Source: Spirogloea muscicola (lineage: Eukaryota > Streptophyta > Zygnematophyceae > Spirogloeales > Spirogloeaceae). Taken from it: DNA of 27,796 nucleotides. The stretch spans positions 50,976-78,771 of the forward strand of contig WELB01000054.1 in NCBI GenBank assembly GCA_009602725.1, in the 5' to 3' direction. Under the pieces are notes generated by a model. The model saw nothing but the letters and a program-made list of their open reading frames with translations, had not been told where the DNA came from and did not search any database. Position 1 is the stretch's first letter, and every line of letters starts with the position of its first letter. Below, piece by piece: positions 20,295-27,796 of the stretch. The position numbers were made by a program, and so were the translations under genes.

Positions 20295-22871
20295 TTAGTA
20301 CTCAGAGGCTCCGCCAGCTGGGTGTGTGACTACGAGCTCCTGCAGCGGCGCCGCCTCAGCAACCTCCGCAGAGGAGCCATCTGGCCACGTGACACGGACG
20401 GCAACGCCTCGGCCGGCGCGGTGCGCTGGCGAACCAAGGCCAAAGTGCGCCACCGGCTCCATGCAGCACAAGTATCCGCTGCCACCGTCTACAACGCGGC
20501 GCTGCTGCAGCGGCGCCTCGCCGGCCGACTGGTCCCACCAGCCTGCGCCGTAGCGGAGCTCCACAACGGCGCCCCTTGCTGGCGCCCCGTAATGTGTTAG
20601 CGGCCGCACTCGGATCCAGTCGTGCCCATCAGCTGCCGCGGCCGCCTTGTACAGCGCCAGCGGCTGCTCCCCGGACTCGCCGTGCGAGATGAGGAGCTCC
20701 AGCACGCCGTCGCCGTCGACGTCCGCAACCGACGCGCCCGTGCCCAGGCCCCCTGGCTCCACTGCGGCGCCGGCATTGCACGGCTTCCAGTCGCTCGCCT
20801 GCCCCTGGCAGAAGAGGCGGTTCGGCTCGCCTGCACCACAGGTCCACACAATGTGGAGGCGTGCATCAGCTATCAGTCACACATAATTACTTGTCAACCT
20901 AAACTATATACACCTTCTCGTACCCAATATTACTTAAAAAATTTAGCCCAAGTCTATAACAATATAGGCCACAAAGAGCAGCAGTGAGGGTTCGGCACCA
21001 ATATTGTTGAAGAAGAGCTCCTCCCGGCCGTCGTTGTCGAAGTCTGCAGCGACCAGCGTGCGCACGCGGCTCGGCGTGGCTATCGCCGCCGGCCCCTGAT
21101 CCTCAAAGGGTGGAGACGAGGCAGCCCCACTGGCGCTCCCCTTGTTGTCGCACCACCTCGCGGGCTCGTCACTGCCGCGCTCGCACTCCTGCTCGCCAGC
21201 ACCCCTCACGAACAGGCGGTGCGGACCTTCCCAGTTGCCGCAGGCCAGCGCCGGGCCGTCGGAAGCTGCCCCCCCGTCAAGCAGCACCACGCCCCGCGCG
21301 TGCTCGTAGGGGTCGCTCAGACCGTGCACCTCTGCTGCCTCCTCAAACTGCCCATCGCCCCTGCGATAACAATCAATCTCTGGAAACGTAATGTCAGGTG
21401 CAAGTCTTAAAAGAAACTGATATCGGAATGTGGAGGGGATGAGAGGGGTCACAGTCAGCAGCACTCACTTGTTGACAAAGAGGTAGTTGGGGCCCCCCTC
21501 GTTGCCGGCAAATATGTCAGGCAGCGGCGGGCGGTCGGCGCTGATACCACCAGCTAGCGGCCCCACGGCGCACGAGCGACCGCCAGTAACTGCAGCATCG
21601 ATGCCGGCCGCTGTTGCCACGTCTAGCACGAGCAGGGCATCCTTACGGTCGTCCTCACTGTCGCCGCTGCCCTCGTCGTTGTCGTCTCCAACATTGTTGA
21701 GTCCATCCGCCTCGCCGCCGACCGAGTAAGCTCGATCTTCAGGATTGTCATCTGGCTCAATGTCGACCACCCGCTCCGCCTCATACAGCCGCAGCGGGCA
21801 CCCGTAGTTGGCAACGAAGAAGCCGTACCGGCCAGTTCCATTGCGGTCAACGGCGCAAACCGAGCGACCTGCGCAGCGGTTGGCACTGGCCCTGCCCCCA
21901 ACTGCAGTCATTCAGATCTGCTCAGAAGGTGTCAGTGATATGGTTCATTAAATTACTGTCAACTTCAAGTATGGACACATGGTGTTAAGGTAGTAGGCCA
22001 ACTTATGGCCTGCAACTTAGAGTGTAGACTTAGAGGAAGCAGTGAGCGGCGAGACTGTGGATGCTCCAGGCTGACCTGTTTTGGGGGTGGGAGAGGACGT
22101 CGGACCACCCCCGGAAGCCACGGCGGAAGAGCCGATCGCCGTGCCGCTTGCGCCCGCCGAAAGTGTCCGTGTTCAGCACGTACAGCTGCGCAAGGTGGCG
22201 GCCAGTTCGACGTTCTGAGCAAGCCTGGACAACCTTATACTGTCACCGTGCTGAGGCCTTCAAAGTAGCAAGGACGCAATAGTGCGACGGAGCAGGTTAT
22301 TGGCGAGTTATGAGGTATAATCAGGCTCAGAGTATCAGAAGTAGGCTGCAGATGAGAGTCTGGCTTTCAGGTCTGGCGTTGTGCACACCTCCTCCTTGCC
22401 GTCGCCGTCGACGTCCCCCGCCGCGACGCCGATGGCCATGCGCCCCTCGTCCGCAAGCGCAGCGCCGGCGACGTCGACCAGGCCCTCCTCGCCGGCGGCC
22501 CACTTGAGGACCAGGTTGGACCCGCCAAAGCCGCACACGAAGAACTCACTGACAGGAGCAGCGCCCACTCACTTGGCCATCAGTATAATGCCCTGGCTAC
22601 TCTACCACAACGAGTGCCGCCGCTCAACATTGAACTCAATCGGCGATCAAATGTGATGGGCTCACCTCAGGCCATCGCCGTCAATGTCGGTCGCGCAAGC
22701 ACCATAGCGCAGAGCCGGTGGGTTCGCCAGGATCAGGTCCGAGACGTCCTCGAACATCGGAGGCCTGGCGTCGTCGGCGGTCTCCGCCGTGGCCGCAGCC
22801 GCGAGAGCAGCCGCTGCGCAGGCCCAGAAAGCTGCCGCCTCGAGAGCACGGACGCCCGTAGTGCGGCGCAT
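20295..22871 (-). CDS. CRTAC1-like secreted FG-GAP/VCBS and ASPIC-domain protein
   Basis: Six minus-strand exons, 22871-22666, 22548-22389, 22185-22076, 21891-21469, 21360-20999, 20830-20295, give 598 aa with every phase closed. An N-terminal signal peptide (FWACAAAALAAAATAETA, start MRRTTG) suggests secretion or plastid/lumen entry. FG-GAP-type calcium loops DIDGDGLR, DVDGDGKEE, DFDNDGREELFFNN and DVDGDGVLELLISHGES follow in order and would form a beta-propeller. The C-terminus is an ASPIC/UnbV domain (VVDGGSGYLCCMEPVAHFGLG, then VRVTWPDGSS). The order and spacing match animal cartilage acidic protein 1, including LNTDTF, CAGRSVCAVDRNGTGRY, GNEGGPNYLF and GNWEGPHRLF, but the animal C-terminal EGF domain is absent. 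An acidic insertion rich in Asp/Glu (about residues 190-225) is peculiar to this protein. Its function in algae is unknown. It is divergent from UreG. Confidence 0.92.
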
Positions 22872-23035
22872 GGTGCCGGAGGCGCAATCAGTAGGCAATC
22901 TGAGCGCCGCAGTCCGCAACTCGTGGCGGACAAGAGCTGGCTGGACAGGTCGCGCCACTACGTCGTCTGGCCGCGCAGTGGAGCACCTCGTGGGCGAAGG
23001 TGCAAGGAGAAGCAGTCCGTCCAATGTAAGGCAAT

Positions 23036-23054
23036 GGCTGTGAGAGGCCAGCCC
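23036..23054 (+). repeat. GGCTG-N8-CAGCC motif, copy 3
   Basis: GGCTGTGAGAGGCCAGCCC, set between CAGTCCGTCCAATG and CCAATGGACTG, so the arms extend imperfectly. It lies in the CRTAC1/UreG divergent promoter. Confidence 0.7.
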
Positions 23055-23262
23055 AATGGACTGTATAAGAAGGTGAGTAAAACCCCGGAATCTTGTGATC
23101 GAGATTCAGTCGGACTTTGATGGGGTGCGAGGCTTGTGGGGGCGTTACCTCGGCTTTTGAGAGTCAGGGTTCAGGGGATTGAGCACTTCCAGAAGGAAAA
23201 CTTCGTGTATTTGACACAAACGAAGGCCAAATGACCAAATTGCCACTCCCACTGGGGGCAAG

Positions 23263-23281
23263 GGCTGTGAGAAGCCAGCCC
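23263..23281 (+). repeat. GGCTG-N8-CAGCC motif, copy 4
   Basis: GGCTGTGAGAAGCCAGCCC, with the same flanks as copy 1 (GGGGGCAAG before, AGAAA after). It lies 122 bases upstream of the UreG start. Confidence 0.7.
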
Positions 23282-23402
23282 AGAAAGGCTGAACGAAGTC
23301 CAGAGGGCCAAGCTTCAGTAACTGGGCGATCGGGGTTTAAGAGCCTTCGTGTGGTTAGGGTTCTCTAGGGTTCTGTGCACTGTGGCCTGCCAGCGCCCGG
23401 CC

Positions 23403-25701
23403 ATGGCCGCCATGGCCACCGCCGGCGCCGCGCAGGGCTCTGCGGCCGGCGCCGCTGCTGGCGACGCCCACGGCCACGACGGCCGCCTCCAGCCGCACCA
23501 CCACCACCACCACCAGTGAGAGCCGCTCTCAGGCCGCCATGGCGGCGCCAGCAGCCTCTGGGCCCGCAGCAGGAAATGCGTCCTAGATATAGACAGCCCC
23601 ATAGATGACATTAACCTGCTCCGCATTGAGTTAAAGAGGCATGCAAAGCACAGGATAAGGCACGTCTTGTGCTAAGCTCGATATTGGGTTGCCAGAGGTA
23701 CTCATCCACGACATGTGCGATGAGAGCAAGATATCTCACCACGCTGCCGGAAGCACTTCCTGCCATGGCGTGCTGTGCCCAAGTGGTGATCAATTCCGTG
23801 CTCAAATTCGCTGGCACTGCCGCTGCGCAGCGAGGTGGGCGCTCTGTGGGCTGGCGCCGACGGCCGCGTCTACCACTCGCACGACGGGCTCGCGCCGCAC
23901 GCCCACGAGCCGCTGCCGTCGCCCGGCTTCTTCGCCGCCCGCCAGCGGCCGCTGGCCGGCCGCGACTTCGCCGACCGCGCCTTCACCGTTGGCATCGGCG
24001 GGCCCGTCGGCTCCGGGTGTGGCACTGTGACCAGCAACGAGAGCTCCCAAGCTTAAACTTGAGCCACATACTCCCAGACACTGCAGTCCCCAGATCTAGT
24101 CCCTGGATAGCCCTGAGTCTCAACCAATTAAGGTGTCAATCAGAGCCCCTACTTCTCCTTCGTAAGTAGAAGCCGAGGAGTCATCCTTGTCTTATAGCAG
24201 GGACGATTTTAGAGAAGGTGGCAGTCTGCTCTGGCTGTCCCGGGCCGTCTCGGCCATACATGGGCACTCCTTCCTTGGCTCTGGCACTTGGCCGCAATGT
24301 GCGGCGCTGTTCACGTTGTTGAGGCGGCGCCGCTGGAGCGGAGCATGTGCAGAAAGACCGCCCTCATGCTGGCGCTGTGCCGGGCGCTGCGAGACAAGTA
24401 CAGCATTGCTGCGGTGGGCCTTCCTGCCCCCTGTGCCTCCTGCCGAAGCCATCTGCTGCCGGCGGAGGTTTCTGATGAGGCGAACAGTCTCTTTCATGAC
24501 CACATTCCCTTCTCTTGATCACCCAAGCTTGGGGCTTCTATGCCGCCTGCTCGTGCCATCAACAGGTCACCAACGACATCTTCACGCGAGAGGATGGAGA
24601 CTTCCTGGTGCGCAATGGCGCGCTGCCTGCGGAGCGTATACGGCCGATCGAAACGGGCGGCTGCCCGCATGCAGCCATCCGCGAGGACATCAGCATCAAT
24701 CTTGGGCCGCTCGAGGAGCTCACACGCGAGTTTCACACCGACCTCCTCCTATGCGAGTCCGGCGGAGGTGGGTGTCTCTTAACAAACACAATAGGTGTTA
24801 AAATGATCAGGACCTGAATTTAAGGTTAGAGATTTAATGCACATCCTTTAATGAGCTTTCAGTGTTCAACCACCGCTGCAGTACCTGTATCCAGCTGGCT
24901 AGCCGCTCGCGATTAACAGCGACCATGGCGCGCTTGTATCGTGTCTCCTGCTGCGGCGGACATTGTGGCAGACAATTTGGCGGCAAACTTCAGCCGCGAG
25001 CTGGCGGACTATATTGTGTATATCATTGACGTCGCAGGCGGCGATAAGATCCCGCGCAAGGGTGGCCCAGGGATCACCCAGGCCGACCTGCTGGTCGCCC
25101 ACAAATGCCTTGACCTCTGAGAGGAGTGTCATTTCAAAGGAGCATAACTGTAAACATGGGCGGCGCATGCTTGCTATTAATCACCTGCTTGATTAGAATA
25201 GCTACATGACTCCAAGTCCGAAGCACCACTCAGCATCACCGCCTGCGCTTGCTCTCAGGTGATCAACAAAACGGATCTGGCAACGGCGGTTGGTGCCGAC
25301 CTCAAGGTCATGGAAGCGGACGCCCTGCGGATGCGAGACGGTGGCCCCTTCGTCTTTGCGCAGGCGAGCTGCTTCACCCCGCATTTTGCAACAATTTCAA
25401 GTTTGCTAATTTTACCCACCAATATGAGATTTTTGGCTGGACTTGGCTTTCTTACACTCCGGAAAGGCAGCATATTTGAATAGATTGACGTGCTGACCCT
25501 CAAAATCAACCCCCCCCTGAAGCTGGACAACCTTCGCACCTGCAATAGCAACAGATGATGCACTGAAAGGTTACTAGATAATGTCTTTTTCTTGATAATT
25601 GCTGGGGGTGGACGGGCCAGGTAAAGCATGGCGTTGGGCTGGACGACATTATTGGGCATGTCCTAGGCGCGCTGCACTCTGGCACGAAGCCCCAAGTGTA
25701 G
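23403..25701 (+). CDS. Urease accessory GTPase UreG, 7 exons
   Basis: UreG is a SIMIBI-class GTPase that uses GTP hydrolysis to load nickel into apo-urease with UreD/UreF/UreH. Exons: 23403-23515, 23831-24016, 24353-24413, 24566-24767, 24972-25093, 25259-25363, 25621-25701, giving 289 aa, near the length of plant UreG. An Ala/Gly-rich start leads to seven consecutive His (32-38) and a second His cluster ([13 protein letters not shown]), both typical metal-binding features of plant UreG. Then come the P-loop GGPVGSGKT (about 94-102), VTNDIF, the nickel-binding [47 protein letters not shown], and the guanine-specificity NKTDL. The first splice completes the seventh His and the second completes the P-loop Gly. 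The exon 5 donor is weak (GTCGCC) and intron 6 has a GC donor. Of the two near ATGs (23403, 23412) the first is chosen. Confidence 0.96.
25364..25620 (+). other. GC-AG intron (UreG intron 6)
   Basis: Cutting at CAG|GCGAGC and GGCCAG|GTAAAG joins FVFAQ to [10 protein letters not shown] in phase 0, exactly the plant UreG sequence order. No GT at or near this position keeps that frame. Confidence 0.85.
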
Positions 25702-26251
25702 CTCACCTACAAAGCCGCTTAGCGCCACGCTTATTCAGATACTTGGGTCAGGAAAAACTGTGCCAAGGACGCCTAAGTCAAGTGTATTGCTGTACATATC
25801 TTGATTCAGAGGGTCAGGTGCCCTCATGTGTTCAGATGTCCTTATTCTTATACTTCTGCCACCTCTGCTGATGTCCTAGTGCACTCCAAGTGCAATTCTT
25901 TTGTGGCCACCTGAATTTCTGCATGAACGGCACTATGGAAAGTCCAGCTTTGGATGTCGCTGCAAGTGCGAAAAACGTACAGCGGAAGTACAACAGGTGA
26001 ACAGGCAGTGGCACTCGTCTCCGTGTCAAGCCTTCAGTGGCCCCGCTTATCAAGGACCTGGTGGTCAGCTGGACAATGTCATCGGGGAATTTCCTGAGGG
26101 GATCCGAGCCCCTTGAATGAGGTCAAAGAAGAGAAGCATCCTGACCACAGAGTTACCAGGATTGCAGCTTGAAAAGTAGGATGAACTTTTGCACCGTCAA
26201 TGTTAAACTGCCCACGAGACATGCCCAATTGTGAGAGAGAGCGGCAAGATG
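25702..26251. other. Spacer between convergent UreG and PsbP-domain genes
   Basis: No coding sequence or repeat recognised. It should contain the two 3' UTRs. Confidence 0.5.
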
Positions 26252-27796
26252 TCAGAAGTGGAACGACTCGACAGCGACCCTGAGAGGTCGCTCAGCCTCG
26301 GGCCATCGTGCGTTGGTAGCGGACGCCGTCATCACATACATCTCGCCTACAAGGACATAAGCACCAGCTAGTCAAAGTTTGGCAAGCAACGGCATGAAAT
26401 TATGGGCAATGAAACAACTACGTTAATAGAGTGGCACAATGGTGGCAAGTGTGCGAGCAAGTACAGGCAGGGGGGATAGAGGATAATCAAGCAGATGTAT
26501 CGAAATGAAAGGTGAAGGATCAACAACTTAATCAAAGTTTGGGAAGGGACATGCCTCCTTGGAGGACGGCGGAGCAGAGGTGGTGCCGTTGGATGGACGG
26601 GATGGGCACCCCGTCCGTCACACGCGTGCACTCCAGCGCACCGCCGTTGAGCTCTTCGACGGCGCCCCGGCAGGTCTCAGTCCTGTACCTGCCACGATAG
26701 AAATGCAAAAGTCAATAGGGTGCAGAAATGCATGAGGTTTGGCAGAGGGGCTGCTGGGGTGCAATCCGCAGGGGTCAGGCCGGGCTGCCAAGGAGGAGAG
26801 CATAAGCAAGTCTCCTCGGCAGTGGCTTGAGGCACTTCCAAATCCTTGAATATTCCATGTCAGTCATATGTGACTCTTTGTGTAGATATACACAATCAGA
26901 GGCAATACAAAGGTGGACTTCTAGCTTGTATGATCTGCAGGAAGGAGCTCCAGCAATTGCAGGTCTCTTGAGGAAATAGTCCGAAACAGCACAGTTCTCA
27001 GCACAGCTACAAGCTCACTGTGGCCAAGCCGGACATTATCGCAAGCTGGTTTGTGTGCACACTCAAAGTTGTAGGCCGGCAGCGCCCCTGATGTGCTGGG
27101 CGACGTGCCATCCGTGGAACGGCCTTCGAGAAACGTCGTTGACATGTTCTGCAAACACAGTCACGATGCATCAGGCCCTTGCACATTGCAAAGTAAAATG
27201 GCGCACTGGTCCTGTGCAGGACACCAACGCAAGTCCTCAGTCATCAAGGAGTGTGCGTACTCCGCGCGATGCCAGCTTCCAAGCCAAGTCCGCGAGGTCT
27301 GCTGAGGACGCCACGCCGCTAGCCGGGTACCTCACCACGCTAATCTGTTCAGGAGCTTGCAATGAGAGCGGCGGCAAACTCCATGAGCTGCCAGCAGAGG
27401 CACAAAGGGCCAAGAGTGTATGCTCAGAGCGCAAACTCCACTGCCGCTAATGGCGATGAGCTCTCACCGTGTCGAAGGTGGCGAAGTTGCCGACGAGCGC
27501 GACGGTCTGGGAGCCGTCGGGCTGGCGGTCCTCACCGGCTCTGCGGTTCTGGGCGTCGAGCCCGCCCCGGAGCTCTCAGTCAGAACCCCCCCGGCACTGC
27601 CGCCCGCACGGACTTCGGCGGCGAGGGCGGCGACGTGGCTCACAATGGCGACGATGAAGCCGGGCGGGTAGGAGAAGGCGAAGCCGAGGTCGCCGCTGCG
27701 GAACTCCGGGCCAGCCGGCGGGCCGGCGGCGGCCGCTGCCGGCGGCCCCCTGCCTGCGAGCGAGACGAAGCGGGGAGGCCCGCCGCCAGCCCTCAG
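26252..27796 (-). CDS. PsbP-domain protein, probably thylakoid lumen (N-terminus outside window)
   Basis: PsbP-domain proteins are lumenal factors of photosystem assembly or function. Minus-strand exons: 27796-27644 (continues outside), 27548-27468, 27344-27261, 27148-27063, 26688-26555, 26346-26252; all phases close. The joined protein runs FRSGDLGFAFSYPPGF, VALVGNFATFDTISVVRYPA, SADLADLAWKLA, ALPAYNFEYRTET, HHLCSAVLQGGEMYVMTAS, then NARWPEAERPLRVAVESFHF at the stop. This is the PsbP order: beta start with F.YP, an I/V-SVV strand, the helix after it, the YxFEY strand, the GGxxY strand and the closing W...V..SF helix. It is divergent enough that I cannot say which PPD subgroup. An insertion with two Cys (TCRGAVEEL... 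LECTRV) lies between late strands. Intron 5 has a GC donor, and the exon 3 donor (GTACGC) is weak. Confidence 0.85.
26347..26554 (-). other. GC-AG intron (PsbP-domain gene intron 5)
   Basis: In sense, CAAGGAG|GCATGT opens the intron and TTGTAG|GCGAG closes it. The junction makes Gly (G plus GC) and yields AVLQGGEMYVM. Read through instead, the frame ends after GGMSLPKL and the conserved closing helix is lost. Confidence 0.8.

Larger units (their letters stand above)
22872..23402. promoter_or_regulatory. Shared 531-bp divergent promoter of CRTAC1 and UreG
   Basis: The two start codons face away from each other across this stretch, which must hold both promoters and 5' UTRs. It contains two telo-box-like motifs, TTAGGGTT (23355-23362) and CTAGGGTT (23365-23372), just 30-50 bases before the UreG ATG, and two copies of the GGCTG-N8-CAGCC motif at 23036 and 23263. 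No TATA box stands out. Confidence 0.55.

Noticed and set aside
1-27796. Transposons, retroelements, CRISPR arrays or viral genes
   Set aside because: I saw no transposase, reverse transcriptase, integrase or capsid motif in any frame, no long terminal repeats and no regularly spaced repeats.
23403-27796. A urease gene cluster
   Set aside because: No urease, UreD or UreF motif occurs next to UreG. The neighbours are CRTAC1 and a PsbP-domain gene, so there is no functional cluster.

Overview
The window is nuclear DNA from a photosynthetic eukaryote of the green lineage. Every recognisable gene is split by many spliceosomal introns. The encoded proteins are plant/alga-like: a plant-type UreG with a His-rich N-terminus, a PsbP-domain protein, an SDN-type RNA exonuclease and a plant-like PLAC8 protein. 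There are no operons, tRNAs, rRNAs or CRISPR arrays. Coding exons are GC-rich, introns and spacers less so. CGG/GCC trinucleotide tracts and degenerate CCCTAAA telomere-like stretches are common. I cannot place the organism to class. A urease maturation gene argues against lineages that use urea amidolyase instead (Chlamydomonas, Chlorella) and would suit a prasinophyte-grade or streptophyte alga, but this is only inference.

Layout, left to right: (1) 1-2186, no confident gene; (2) 2187-6338 (+), an 11-exon SDN-type 3'-5' RNA exonuclease with a basic, coiled-coil C-terminal extension; (3) 6339-7988, unresolved, possibly holding the targeting exons of the next gene; (4) 7989-9594 (+), CutA1; (5) 10137-12315 (-), a coiled-coil plus PLAC8 protein, 5' end unresolved; (6) 12316-14395, a GC-rich region between divergent genes with one ambiguous base; (7) 14396-16238 (+), a YIPF5/Yip1-family Golgi membrane protein; (8) 16996-18736 (-), an unrecognised membrane protein with about four spans; (9) 20295-22871 (-), a CRTAC1-like secreted FG-GAP/ASPIC protein; (10) 23403-25701 (+), UreG, divergent from CRTAC1; (11) 26252 to the window end (-), a PsbP-domain protein whose N-terminus lies outside.

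I built the exon models by joining reading frames at splice sites so that phase is kept and family motifs are restored. Six genes give continuous or nearly continuous proteins this way. The genes do not form one pathway. This is an ordinary mixed gene neighbourhood, and I see no cluster that looks like a dedicated new system. The most notable points are three GC-AG introns in three different genes, an algal CRTAC1 homologue, a UreG gene, a four-copy short inverted-repeat motif on both sides of CRTAC1, and two striking perfect hairpins: a 12-bp stem inside an SDN coding exon, and a 9-bp stem with a UUCG loop in a YIPF5 intron.
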